Assembly (NCBI RefSeq): GCF_964036635.1
Contig: NZ_OZ038524.1
Location: forward strand, 2,361,001-2,425,000
Direction of reading: 5' to 3'
Length of the DNA: 64,000 bases
Source of the DNA: Tenacibaculum dicentrarchi
GTDB taxonomy: Bacteria; Bacteroidota; Bacteroidia; Flavobacteriales; Flavobacteriaceae
Below are positions 1 through 7,133 of the stretch, in pieces. The stretch's first letter is position 1, and each line of letters opens with the position of its first letter. The position numbers and the translations under genes were made by a program. The notes under the pieces were generated by a model. The model made no database searches. It was not told where the DNA came from and worked only from the letters and a program-made list of their open reading frames with translations.

Positions 1-91
1 CTTCAAAATAACATTACAATAATGTTATTAATACCTTTTTTTAATGTTATATTTTTTCATTAAAAAGGTTAAAAATAGCTAACAAACAACT

Positions 92-99
92 TATCTTTG
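92..99 (+). promoter_or_regulatory. -7 promoter element of first roadblock cassette
   Basis: TATCTTTG matches the Bacteroidota -7 consensus TAnnTTTG and lies 24 bases before the ATG at 124. The same element, at nearly the same distance, precedes the second cassette (1262-1269), so both copies carry their own promoter. I see no good -33 TTTG. A possible TTG start at 97 falls inside this element, which argues against it being used for translation. Confidence 0.7.
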
Positions 100-123
100 C
101 TTACTTATTTAGATTTAATATCA

Positions 124-456
124 ATGGATTTAAAAAAGTTACTGTCTCAAACAAATTCAAAAGCTATTTACCTTATTAATCAACAAGGCAATATTATCGA
201 TTTCTACTCAAAAGAAAATAAAACAGCTACCTTAAATGAAAAAACAGCAGCCTTTAATATTGCTATTTTTAATATGAGTAGTCATTTTTTAAGCACTTTT
301 TACAATGCTAAATTAAATGAAATTATATTAAAGGCTGACAATGAAAACATACTATTAATAAAGTATAATGAATATATTTTAGCTTTCTTATCTAATGAAA
401 ACTTAAATACATCATTAATTGAATTAATTATAAAAAAGAATTTAACCACCACGTAA
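124..456 (+). CDS. Roadblock/LC7-like protein A, copy 1
   Basis: A 110-residue protein with no signal peptide. Its order of predicted elements fits a minimal Roadblock/LC7 fold: beta (AIYLIN), beta (NIIDFY), a long helix around residues 38-60, two strands (about 66-92) and a C-terminal helix (SLIELIIKKNL). Roadblock proteins such as MglB bind small Ras-like GTPases as dimers; that role is inferred here. I chose ATG 124 over TTG 97 because 97 lies in the promoter and because the paralogue at 1297 begins at the equivalent Met (MNLKK versus MDLKK). By hand count it is about 70% identical to that paralogue. It is first of three genes, followed 10 bases later by protein B. The fold assignment is by eye. 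Confidence 0.65.
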   Translation: MDLKKLLSQTNSKAIYLINQQGNIIDFYSKENKTATLNEKTAAFNIAIFNMSSHFLSTFYNAKLNEIILKADNENILLIKYNEYILAFLSNENLNTSLIELIIKKNLTTT

Positions 457-466
457 AATAAATCCA

Positions 467-841
467 ATGCAAAAAATTTTAAATGATTTAATAACTAACG
501 TAAAAGAAAATATTCCAGGATATATTGCTATTAGTGTAGCTGAAATGTCTTCTGGTGAATGCCTTATATCAAACTCAAGTCTATCTGATTTTGATATTAC
601 TTTAGCATCTGCTTACAATGTAGAAATAATAAACGCTAAACGAAAGGCTATAAAAACATTAGGTTTAGACGAAAATTTAAGAGATATACACTTCAATTTA
701 GACAAACAAATACATATAATTGATATTTTTCCTTCTGGTGAATATTTTGTTTACTTGGCTATTGATTCTAAAAAAGCAAACATTGCGCTTAGTCGAAAAT
801 TATTAGGCAAATACACTAAAGAACTAAACAATGAATTATAA
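467..841 (+). CDS. Roadblock/LC7-like protein B, copy 1
   Basis: A 124-residue cytoplasmic protein resembling bacterial Roadblock/LC7 (MglB-type) proteins. After an N-terminal helix comes the hairpin GYIAISVAEMSSGECLIS, a central helix rich in Ala/Asn (LASAYNVEIINAKRKAIKTL), the strands IHFNLDKQIHIIDI and GEYFVYLAIDSKKANIALS, and a closing helix (RKLLGKYTKEL). The strand-turn 'LAIDSKKANIALSR' is the typical end of this fold. It is about 88% identical (15 differences in 124 by hand count) to the copy at 1641-2015, much more than A or C are to their copies. Its 3' end overlaps protein C by 11 bases, which suggests coupled translation. No Ras-like GTPase is visible in the window. Confidence 0.75.
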   Translation: MQKILNDLITNVKENIPGYIAISVAEMSSGECLISNSSLSDFDITLASAYNVEIINAKRKAIKTLGLDENLRDIHFNLDKQIHIIDIFPSGEYFVYLAIDSKKANIALSRKLLGKYTKELNNEL

Positions 842-1058
842 TCCAGTAATTTTATCGAATCGAAATTTCGATACTGAATTTATTGATTTTATTAATTCTT
901 ACCAAAACTTATATCAAAATATAATACTTGAAAATACTATTTGTAAAGTAAATAACAATCAAACTTTAAAGAAAAGAAAACTTAAGCAGACCCTTGAGGA
1001 TTTCTTTTTTACCCCTAAATATAATGTGTTAGATATTTTCAAATTAAAAAAAGTATAA
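831..1058 (+). CDS. Unknown small protein C, copy 1, with conserved C-terminal motif
   Basis: A 75-residue protein I do not recognise. It starts inside the end of gene B (11-base overlap, same as in copy 2). The N-terminal 35 residues (NRNFDTEF...SYQNLY.NIIL) and the C-terminal block TLEDFFFTPxYNVL are nearly identical in both copies, while the middle (residues 36-50) is a variable Lys/Asn-rich linker. There is no signal peptide or membrane segment. Two conserved ends joined by a variable linker suggest a tether or adaptor that binds two partners, perhaps the A/B roadblock pair; that is inference only. Confidence 0.7.
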   Translation: MNYNPVILSNRNFDTEFIDFINSYQNLYQNIILENTICKVNNNQTLKKRKLKQTLEDFFFTPKYNVLDIFKLKKV

Positions 1059-1156
1059 ATTATTTTTTTAAAATCTCTTTTTTCTGGAATATTATATTAC
1101 TTCTTTCCTTTTAAAAAGAATACTCTTTTTTCATTTTTTCAACATAATTTTTCGCC

Positions 1157-1199
1157 TTGCCGTTTTACTAAACTTTTTAGTAAAACGGCAATGTTTTTT
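1157..1199 (+). terminator. Strong hairpin, probable terminator of cassette 1
   Basis: A perfect 14-bp inverted repeat (TTGCCGTTTTACTA / TAGTAAAACGGCAA, arms 1157-1170 and 1178-1191) with a 7-base loop, followed by TGTTTTTTG. It sits about 100 bases after protein C, further than usual, and separates the two cassettes. The rest of the 238-base gap (1059-1296) holds only AT-rich sequence and the promoter at 1262. Confidence 0.7.
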
Positions 1200-1261
1200 G
1201 TCAAAAAACAATTAATCTTATTTTTTATCGAAAAAAAAAAAAAACAACTAATAAAACTACT

Positions 1262-1269
1262 TATATTTG
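1262..1269 (+). promoter_or_regulatory. -7 promoter element of second roadblock cassette
   Basis: TATATTTG, a match to TAnnTTTG, 27 bases upstream of ATG 1297. The surrounding bases (ACTTATnTTTG... TTATTTAGATT) closely match those before cassette 1, showing that the duplication included the promoter. Confidence 0.7.
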
Positions 1270-1296
1270 TTCTGTTATTTAGATTAAATAAATATA

Positions 1297-1635
1297 ATGA
1301 ATTTAAAAAAGATAATTTCAGAAACAAATTCCAATGCTATTTACCTTATTAATGAAGATGGTAATATATTCGATTTTTATTCCGAAGAAAATCAATCAGA
1401 TACATTAAAAGAAAAAACTGCTACTTTCAACACAGCTATTTTTAACATGAGTAGTCACTTTTTAAACACTTTTTATAACGCTGACTTAAAAGAACTTATA
1501 CTGAAGTCTAATATTCAGAATATACTACTAATTAAACACAGAAAATATATTATCGCACTTATATCAAATGAAAATTTTAATATTTCATTAATAGAATTAA
1601 TCTTAAAAAAGAATTTAACCACCAATATAAAATAA
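1297..1635 (+). CDS. Roadblock/LC7-like protein A, copy 2
   Basis: A 112-residue paralogue of the protein at 124-456, about 70% identical by hand count, with the same strand/helix order: AIYLIN, NIFDFY, a long helix containing the invariant stretch IFNMSSHFL, strands around NILLIKHRKYIIALIS and the helix SLIELILKKNL. It has no signal peptide, so it is predicted cytoplasmic. It begins the second cassette and is followed 5 bases later by protein B. As in copy 1 the small Roadblock-type fold suggests pairing with another roadblock protein and with a GTPase. The changes from copy 1 are spread over both faces, unlike B, which is nearly unchanged. Confidence 0.65.
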   Translation: MNLKKIISETNSNAIYLINEDGNIFDFYSEENQSDTLKEKTATFNTAIFNMSSHFLNTFYNADLKELILKSNIQNILLIKHRKYIIALISNENFNISLIELILKKNLTTNIK

Positions 1636-1640
1636 TTAAA

Positions 1641-2015
1641 ATGCAAAAACTATTAGATGACTTAGTAAATAATGTAAAAGAAAATATACCTGGTTACATT
1701 GCTATTAGTGTAGCTGAAATGTCTTCTGGTGAGTGTCTTATTTCAAATTCAAACGTCCCTGAATTTGATACAACATTAGCTGCCGCATATAATGTTGAAG
1801 TAATAAATGCCAAACGAAAAGCTATAAAAACACTAGGTTTAGATGAAAATTTAAAAGACATACACTTTAATCTTGATAAACAAATACATATAATTGATAT
1901 TGCTCCTTCTGGTGAATATTTTGTGTATTTAGCTATAGATTCTAAAAAAGCAAATATAGCACTTAGTAGAAAATTGTTAAATAAATACACTAAAGAACTA
2001 AACGATGAATTATAA
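1641..2015 (+). CDS. Roadblock/LC7-like protein B, copy 2
   Basis: A 124-residue paralogue of the protein at 467-841, same length with no gaps and about 88% identity. The hairpin GYIAISVAEMSSGECLIS, the central helix region INAKRKAIKTLGLDENL and the end LAIDSKKANIALSRKLL are conserved; differences cluster at residues 38-48 (the end of strand 2 and start of the central helix). MglB-like Roadblock fold by eye. Eleven bases of its end overlap protein C, copying the arrangement of cassette 1. Confidence 0.75.
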   Translation: MQKLLDDLVNNVKENIPGYIAISVAEMSSGECLISNSNVPEFDTTLAAAYNVEVINAKRKAIKTLGLDENLKDIHFNLDKQIHIIDIAPSGEYFVYLAIDSKKANIALSRKLLNKYTKELNDEL

Positions 2016-2235
2016 TCAATTAATTTTAACCAATCGAAATTTTGATACTGAATTTGTTACTTTTATTGACTCTTATCAAAATTTATACAATAATATAATA
2101 CTTAAAAATTGCCCTAATAAAATAGATAAGAAAATTGAAAACGCTAAAAAAAGAAATATTAAAGATACCTTAGAAGATTTCTTTTTTACCCCAAGATACA
2201 ATGTTTTAAATCTTCTTAAACTAAATAAATCTTAA
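2005..2235 (+). CDS. Unknown small protein C, copy 2
   Basis: A 76-residue paralogue of the protein at 831-1058. Shared parts are MNYN..IL.NRNFDTEF, SYQNLY.NIIL and the C-terminal TLEDFFFTPRYNVL; the central linker (KIDKKIENAKKRNIK) is different in sequence but again basic. I do not recognise the family. Its stop is followed by a terminator-like hairpin, so the cassette ends here. Confidence 0.7.
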   Translation: MNYNQLILTNRNFDTEFVTFIDSYQNLYNNIILKNCPNKIDKKIENAKKRNIKDTLEDFFFTPRYNVLNLLKLNKS

Positions 2236-2250
2236 AAATTATCATCACTT

Positions 2251-2285
2251 AAAAAAGTTTCTCAAAAAATGAGGAGCTTTTTTAT
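2251..2285 (+). terminator. Terminator of cassette 2
   Basis: An A-rich arm AAAAAAGTTTCTC pairs, with G-T wobbles, with GAGGAGCTTTTTT across a 7-base A-rich loop. It lies 15 bases after the stop of protein C. Confidence 0.6.
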
Positions 2286-2360
2286 CTTTTACAACTAATT
2301 TATTTGTTAATTACGTATAAAATATGTATTTATATTCTAAATAATATCTAAAATATAAAA

Positions 2361-2771
2361 ATGTTAAGAAAATTTACAATAATTAGTTTATTAATTTTAA
2401 TGATTTCAACTATTACTTCTTGTGAATCTGAAAACTCTATAGGTCTTTGGGAAGATAATATTAAATTATCTGAAAAACAAGTAGAGTTCTCTTCTAATAA
2501 AAACTCAATAGTAATTAATACCGAAGGAAAATGGTGGTGGGTACATGAAGTTTCTCTCGACAGAAATTCAAATTTTAACATCAATAAAATTGATACTAGT
2601 GCAAATAATTTTATAATAGAAGAAACTGAATTTCGAATTGAAAGAAAAAACACAACTGAAATTCATATTCAAATGACAAAGAATAAAACAAATTCTGAAA
2701 GGATACTATTGATTGACCTAGAGTCTGGGAATTATTTTGATCGTATCGAAATAATTCAAGCTGGAATTTAA
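2361..2771 (+). CDS. Small BACON-like lipoprotein
   Basis: A 136-residue predicted lipoprotein. Residues 1-20 are a signal sequence ending in a lipobox-like TITSC, with Cys21 as the likely lipidated residue. The remainder is all-beta in character: a 'GKWWWVHEVSLD' stretch, a central 'IEETEFRIERKNTTEIHIQM', and a final 'ERILLIDLESGNYFDRIEIIQAG'. The Trp after 'TEGKW' and the closing 'IEIIQAG' resemble single BACON/Ig-like domains of Bacteroidota surface lipoproteins; I place it there with moderate confidence. It follows the roadblock cassettes in the same direction but after a terminator, so co-transcription is unlikely. Confidence 0.6.
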   Translation: MLRKFTIISLLILMISTITSCESENSIGLWEDNIKLSEKQVEFSSNKNSIVINTEGKWWWVHEVSLDRNSNFNINKIDTSANNFIIEETEFRIERKNTTEIHIQMTKNKTNSERILLIDLESGNYFDRIEIIQAGI

Positions 2772-3109
2772 AACAAAAAAAAGCTATTTTAATTAAAGCC
2801 TGTTTGAAAACTAAAACCTCACCATCCTAAATTTGATTTACTATTTTTCTGTTATATATCTTTTTTTAGATAAAATTTAAACAGGATCTTTATGTAGTTT
2901 AATTTTTATAATCTAGAACGAAAAAAAAAATTAAAATAAACTTCCTTAATCTCAAATTAAAACTATTCAATATCTATATATTTTTCAAAAAAAGATAACA
3001 TTTTAAAAACATTATATATTGTCTAAAAATTGTATTCAAAATGGTTTTACAATATATTTGCCACTCTAAAATTTCCACTTGTAAGGAAATTAAATATAAC
3101 TTATAGATA
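2772..3109. other. Intergenic region before thrS
   Basis: 338 bases with no credible gene. It holds an AT-rich stretch, CCTGTTT near 2800 and its inverted copy AAACAGG ending at 2885, and the thrS promoter at its end. The 15-mer TAAAATTTAAACAGG (2871-2885) recurs inverted at 24392-24406. Confidence 0.6.
3030..3060 (+). promoter_or_regulatory. Promoter of thrS operon
   Basis: TTG at 3030-3032 and TATATTTG at 3053-3060, spaced by 20 bases, match the Bacteroidota -33/-7 pattern. The ATG of thrS follows 49 bases later. Confidence 0.7.
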
Positions 3110-5056
3110 ATGATTAAAATTACACTACCCGACGGAACGGTTAAAGAATTTGAAGTAAACAGCACGCCAATGAACGTTGCTAAAAGTATTAGTGAAGGTT
3201 TTGCTAGAAATGTAATTTCGGCAAATTTTAACGGCACAACCGTTGAAACCACTACCCCACTAACTACTGATGGTGCTTTAATATTGTACACTTTTAATGA
3301 CAATGACGGAAAAAAAGCGTTTTGGCATTCATCGGCACACGTATTAGCACAAGCTATTTTAACGTTTCATCCTGAAGCAAAATTAACCATCGGGCCGGCA
3401 ATTGACAACGGTTTTTATTATGATATTGATTTAGGAGAAGAGGTGATTTCTGAAAAAGATTTTCCAGCAATTGAAAAGAAATTTTTAGAATTAGCACGTG
3501 GAAAACACGAATTTAAATTACGTGCAATTTCTAAAGCAGATGCCTTAGCGTATTATCAGAAAGAAAATAATCAATATAAAGTTGAGTTAATTGAAAACTT
3601 AACGGACGGCGATATTACTTTTTGCGACCACAGCGATTTTACAGATTTATGTAGAGGAGGGCATATTCCAAATACAGGAATTATAAAAGCGATAAAAGTA
3701 ATGAATGTTGCCGGAGCATACTGGCGAGGCGATGAAAAAAATAATCAATTAACACGTATTTACGGTGTTAGTTTCCCTAAACAAAAAATGCTTACCGAGT
3801 ATTTAGAAATATTAGAAGAAGCTAAAAAAAGAGACCATAGAAAACTAGGAAAAGAATTAGAACTTTTCACATTTTCACAAAAAGTGGGTGCTGGTTTGCC
3901 TTTATGGTTGCCAAAAGGTGCCGCACTTAGAGGGCGTTTAGAAGACTTTTTAAAGAAAGCTCAAAAGAAAGCTGGGTATGAAATGGTAATGACTCCTCAT
4001 GTAGGACAGAAAGAATTATACGTTACTTCTGGTCATTATGCAAAATATGGAGAAGATAGTTTTCAGCCGATAAAAACACCAAAGATGGACGAAGAGTTTT
4101 TATTAAAACCGATGAATTGTCCACATCATTGTGAGGTTTATAATTTCAAACCTCATTCTTATAAAGATTTACCTAAACGTTTTGCAGAATTTGGAACCGT
4201 TTACCGATATGAACAAAGTGGTGAATTACACGGTTTAACACGTGTAAGAGGTTTTACGCAAGATGACGCACATATTTTTTGTACGCCTGAACAATTAGAC
4301 CAAGAGTTTAAAGAGGTTATTGATTTAGTACTTTATGTATTTAAATCATTAGGCTTTGAAGATTTTACAGCACAAGTTTCCATTCGAGACATGCAAAATC
4401 TTGATAAATATATTGGTGATGTTAAAACTTGGGAACTTGCAGAAAAAGCCATTATCAATGCCGCTACCGATAAAGGGTTAGATTTTGTGATTGAAGAAGG
4501 TGAAGCGGCATTTTATGGACCGAAATTAGACTTCATGGTAAAAGATGCTTTAGGCAGAAGTTGGCAACTTGGAACCATACAAGTGGACTATAATTTACCT
4601 AAAAGGTTCGAATTATCGTATAAAGGTGCCGATAATCAATTACATCAACCTGTAATGATTCACAGAGCTCCTTTTGGGTCGATGGAACGTTTTATTGCCG
4701 TATTATTAGAGCATACAGGCGGAAACTTCCCACTTTGGCTAACCCCTGAGCAGGTTATCTTATTGCCTATCAGTGATAAATATGAAAAATACACGAAAAA
4801 AGTTTTAACTTTGTTAGAAAATTCCGAAATTCGCACCCTAGTAGATAGCCGAAGTGAAAAGACAGGAAGAAAAATTCGTGATGCCGAAGTTAGTAAAATA
4901 CCTTTTATGGTTATTATTGGCGAAAAAGAAGAACAAGATGGCACGGTATCTGTAAGAAAACACGGTGAAGGAGATATTGGTACATTTACCATCGAAGAAT
5001 TTATTTCATTAATACAAAAAGAAGTAAGCAAAACTTTAGTTCCTTTTGGAAATTAA
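3110..5056 (+). CDS. thrS: Threonyl-tRNA synthetase
   Basis: Charges tRNA-Thr with threonine in the cytoplasm. The 648 residues fit the usual length. Order of domains: TGS (about 1-62), editing domain with its metal/hydroxyl ligands His73, His77, Cys181 and His185 (HSSAH and CRGGH), class II catalytic core (about 245-540) and anticodon-binding domain (about 545-640). Cys337 in KPMNCPHH is the expected zinc ligand for threonine recognition; motif 2 is [17 protein letters not shown] (366-382) and motif 3 contains [10 protein letters not shown]. It starts the classic thrS-infC-rpmI-rplT operon. I see no T-box, as expected outside Gram-positives. Confidence 0.98.
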   Translation: MIKITLPDGTVKEFEVNSTPMNVAKSISEGFARNVISANFNGTTVETTTPLTTDGALILYTFNDNDGKKAFWHSSAHVLAQAILTFHPEAKLTIGPAIDNGFYYDIDLGEEVISEKDFPAIEKKFLELARGKHEFKLRAISKADALAYYQKENNQYKVELIENLTDGDITFCDHSDFTDLCRGGHIPNTGIIKAIKVMNVAGAYWRGDEKNNQLTRIYGVSFPKQKMLTEYLEILEEAKKRDHRKLGKELELFTFSQKVGAGLPLWLPKGAALRGRLEDFLKKAQKKAGYEMVMTPHVGQKELYVTSGHYAKYGEDSFQPIKTPKMDEEFLLKPMNCPHHCEVYNFKPHSYKDLPKRFAEFGTVYRYEQSGELHGLTRVRGFTQDDAHIFCTPEQLDQEFKEVIDLVLYVFKSLGFEDFTAQVSIRDMQNLDKYIGDVKTWELAEKAIINAATDKGLDFVIEEGEAAFYGPKLDFMVKDALGRSWQLGTIQVDYNLPKRFELSYKGADNQLHQPVMIHRAPFGSMERFIAVLLEHTGGNFPLWLTPEQVILLPISDKYEKYTKKVLTLLENSEIRTLVDSRSEKTGRKIRDAEVSKIPFMVIIGEKEEQDGTVSVRKHGEGDIGTFTIEEFISLIQKEVSKTLVPFGN

Positions 5057-5111
5057 TTAAAAAATTAACGAAAGGAAACTAAATAATAGTAATAACTTAA
5101 AATCATGAGTC

Positions 5112-5672
5112 ATAGCAATTAGAAGAAGAGGCGGACGTAGACCGCTAAGGGTAATTAAAGAAGATCAACATAGAATTAATGATAAAATTAGATATGTTGA
5201 TGAAGTTCGCTTGGTAGGCGAAAACATCGAAGTGGGTGTATATCCTTTAGAAAAAGCCAAACAACTGGCAATTGAACAAGAGTTAGATTTAGTTGAAATT
5301 TCACCTAAAGCTGTACCCCCTGTTTGTAAAATTATTGATTATAAAAAGTTTTTATACGAACAAAAAAAACGTGATAAAGCTTTAAAATCAAAGGCAACAA
5401 AAGTTATTGTAAAAGAGATTCGTTTCGGACCTCAAACTGACGAGCATGATTACGAATTTAAAAAGAAACATGCTATTAAGTTTTTACAAGACGGTGCAAA
5501 GTTAAAAGCATTTGTTTTCTTCAAAGGACGTTCTATTGTTTTTAAAGAACAAGGGCAAATTTTATTATTAAAATTAGCACAAGAACTAGAAGGATACGGT
5601 AAAGTAGAGCAAATGCCTAAATTAGAAGGAAAACGTATGATTATGTTTATTGCCCCTAAAAAGGCTAAATAA
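5112..5672 (+). CDS. infC: Translation initiation factor IF-3 (non-AUG start)
   Basis: IF-3 keeps the ribosomal subunits apart and checks the start codon and initiator tRNA. Homology continues upstream of any ATG/GTG/TTG: the codons from 5112 read [20 protein letters not shown], the conserved basic N-terminus, before [20 protein letters not shown] and [19 protein letters not shown]. An in-frame TGA at 5106-5108 closes the frame just upstream. The start must therefore be ATA 5112 or ATT 5118 (about 186 or 184 residues). Rare start codons on infC are known in other bacteria and let IF-3 repress its own translation. A five-codon ORF (ATG 5105 to TAG 5122, MSHSN) overlaps the start in another frame. 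The end lies 46 bases before rpmI. Confidence 0.93.
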   Translation: MAIRRRGGRRPLRVIKEDQHRINDKIRYVDEVRLVGENIEVGVYPLEKAKQLAIEQELDLVEISPKAVPPVCKIIDYKKFLYEQKKRDKALKSKATKVIVKEIRFGPQTDEHDYEFKKKHAIKFLQDGAKLKAFVFFKGRSIVFKEQGQILLLKLAQELEGYGKVEQMPKLEGKRMIMFIAPKKAK

Positions 5673-5718
5673 ATCAAAACGTTCATAATATATAAGCAAG
5701 ATAAACTAAAGAACAGAA

Positions 5719-5916
5719 ATGCCTAAAATTAAAACAAAATCTAGTGCCAAGAAACGTTTCAAAGTAACTGGTTCTGGTAAAATAAAAAGAAAGCACGCTT
5801 TTAAAAGCCACATTTTAACAAAGAAATCTAAAAAACGTAAGCTTGCTTTAAGACATGCAACATTAGTACACAAATCTGATGTAGCAAATATTAAGCAACA
5901 ATTAGTTTTAAGATAA
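5719..5916 (+). CDS. rpmI: 50S ribosomal protein L35
   Basis: A 65-residue, highly basic protein with the L35 signature [20 protein letters not shown] at the start and the [11 protein letters not shown] block. It is a structural component of the large subunit. Position between infC and rplT is the standard order. Confidence 0.98.
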   Translation: MPKIKTKSSAKKRFKVTGSGKIKRKHAFKSHILTKKSKKRKLALRHATLVHKSDVANIKQQLVLR

Positions 5917-5950
5917 TTCTTTATACAGGGAATTTAATTATTAACCATGG

Positions 5951-5990
5951 AGTTAGGCTCAAATAAGTATCGAATATTCGATCGCCTACT
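5951..5990 (+). promoter_or_regulatory. Stem-loop between rpmI and rplT
   Basis: The 92-base rpmI-rplT gap contains an outer stem AGTTAGGC (5951-5958) / GCCTACT (5984-5990), with one bulged T, enclosing a perfect 14-bp palindrome ATCGAATATTCGAT (5969-5982). It ends 18 bases before the rplT ATG. L20 represses its own operon through mRNA structures in other bacteria; that this element does so is inference. Confidence 0.45.
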
Positions 5991-6008
5991 ACAAAAAACA
6001 TTTGAATT

Positions 6009-6353
6009 ATGCCAAGATCAGTAAATTCAGTAGCCTCAAGAAGAAGAAGAAAAAAAATCTTGAAGGCAGCAAAAGGTTACTTCGGAAGACGTAAAAACGT
6101 TTACACAGTAGCAAAAAATGCGGTAGAAAAAGCGATGTCATACGCTTACCGTGACCGTAAAAATAACAAGAGAAATTTCCGTGCATTATGGATTCAACGT
6201 ATCAACGCTGGAGCTCGTCAGTTCGGAATGTCTTACTCTCAGTTTATGGGTAAAGTAAAAGCTAACAATATCGAATTAAACCGTAAGGTTTTAGCTGATT
6301 TAGCTATGAACAATCCAGAAGCTTTTAAGGCCATTGTAGAAAAAGTAAAATAA
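6009..6353 (+). CDS. rplT: 50S ribosomal protein L20
   Basis: A 114-residue protein with the L20 pattern: [19 protein letters not shown], then [40 protein letters not shown] and a C-terminal globular domain with SYSQFMGKV. It binds 23S rRNA early in assembly. It is the last gene of the operon and is followed by a terminator. Confidence 0.98.
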   Translation: MPRSVNSVASRRRRKKILKAAKGYFGRRKNVYTVAKNAVEKAMSYAYRDRKNNKRNFRALWIQRINAGARQFGMSYSQFMGKVKANNIELNRKVLADLAMNNPEAFKAIVEKVK

Positions 6354-6375
6354 GTTTCATATACTTGCTTATACT

Positions 6376-6407
6376 AAAAACCCAAACTTAAACGTTTGGG
6401 TTTTTTT
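6376..6407 (+). terminator. Terminator of thrS-rplT operon
   Basis: A 12-bp stem AAAAACCCAAAC / GTTTGGGTTTTT with a 6-base loop and trailing T run, 22 bases after the rplT stop. Confidence 0.9.
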
Positions 6408-6447
6408 AAATCCCTTAGATTCCCATATTTACATAAAATTCTAACCA

Positions 6448-7047
6448 ATGAAAATTCTAAGAATCCTATTACTAATTTTTATAACGCAAAATATTACTGC
6501 ACAAAAGCGTTTATCTAAAGCACAAGTAGATTCATTACCAAACACTATTGAAAATCAATTTATTAAAGCGTATCGATTATCTAACAATTGGCAAGAATAT
6601 AAGTTGATTAAACGTACACATTTTATCAATTTTCAAAAAAATATTTTAGATAGTGTTACTGCTATTAAAAAAGATGTTATAGCTAAACAACTTCTATTAG
6701 AATCACAATTAAAAAATGAGAACGTTCTAAAAAATGAAATAGTTACATTAAAGAATAATTTATCATTATCTATTGAAAAAGAAAATGGTATCGATATTTT
6801 TGGTTCTTTAATAAATAAGAACCTTTACAATACTATTCTTTGGAGTATTATTAGTTGCTTATTAATAGCCTTAGCCTTTTTTATCTATAAATTTAATAGT
6901 AGTAATGCTGTTACTAGAGAAACTAAAAATTTATTAATTGGTACTGAAGATGAACTCGAACAATATAAAAGAAGATCTATTGAAAAAGAACAAAAATTAC
7001 GTCGTCAATTACAAGATGAAATTAACAAACAAAGAGGAGTTAATTAA
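6448..7047 (+). CDS. Signal-peptide/membrane protein with C-terminal coiled coil, unknown function
   Basis: A 199-residue protein. Residues 1-18 form a signal peptide ending TAQ. A helical periplasmic region (about 19-125) follows, then one membrane segment (about 128-147, LYNTILWSIISCLLIALAFFIY) and a charged C-terminal coiled coil ending EKEQKLRRQLQDEINKQ. Flavobacterial relatives of this shape are, as I recall, often labelled 'tRNA (guanine-N1)-methyltransferase', but I see no SPOUT knot or SAM-binding motif, so that name looks wrong. The topology (periplasmic helices, one membrane pass, cytoplasmic coiled coil) suggests an envelope scaffold; the role is unknown. Confidence 0.75.
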   Translation: MKILRILLLIFITQNITAQKRLSKAQVDSLPNTIENQFIKAYRLSNNWQEYKLIKRTHFINFQKNILDSVTAIKKDVIAKQLLLESQLKNENVLKNEIVTLKNNLSLSIEKENGIDIFGSLINKNLYNTILWSIISCLLIALAFFIYKFNSSNAVTRETKNLLIGTEDELEQYKRRSIEKEQKLRRQLQDEINKQRGVN

Positions 7048-7070
7048 TTTTTTTGATATACTAAATATCT

Positions 7071-7109
7071 AAAAAAAACCTCAAGCAAAACTTGAGGTTT
7101 TTAGTTTTT
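7071..7109. terminator. Bidirectional terminator
   Basis: AAAACCTCAAG / CTTGAGGTTTT with a 5-base loop; A run on one side and T run on the other. It serves the plus-strand gene ending at 7047 and the minus-strand fhs ending at 7134. Confidence 0.85.
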
Positions 7110-7133
7110 TAATAAATAGTTATTAAAGTATTT

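Noticed and set aside
97..123. TTG start for the first roadblock gene at 97
   Set aside because: It lies within the -7 promoter element (92-99), and the paralogue aligns from the ATG at 124.
1139..1327. Minus-strand ORF between the roadblock cassettes
   Set aside because: Its coding sequence is the terminator hairpin plus AT-rich DNA; the protein is low complexity and unlike anything.
1694..1990. 98-residue antisense ORF opposite protein B copy 2
   Set aside because: It is the shadow of a strongly conserved gene; no promoter and no homology seen.
5106..5211. Frameshift in the start of infC
   Set aside because: The conserved frame is intact from 5112; a rare start codon is a known feature of infC and explains the data without a frameshift.
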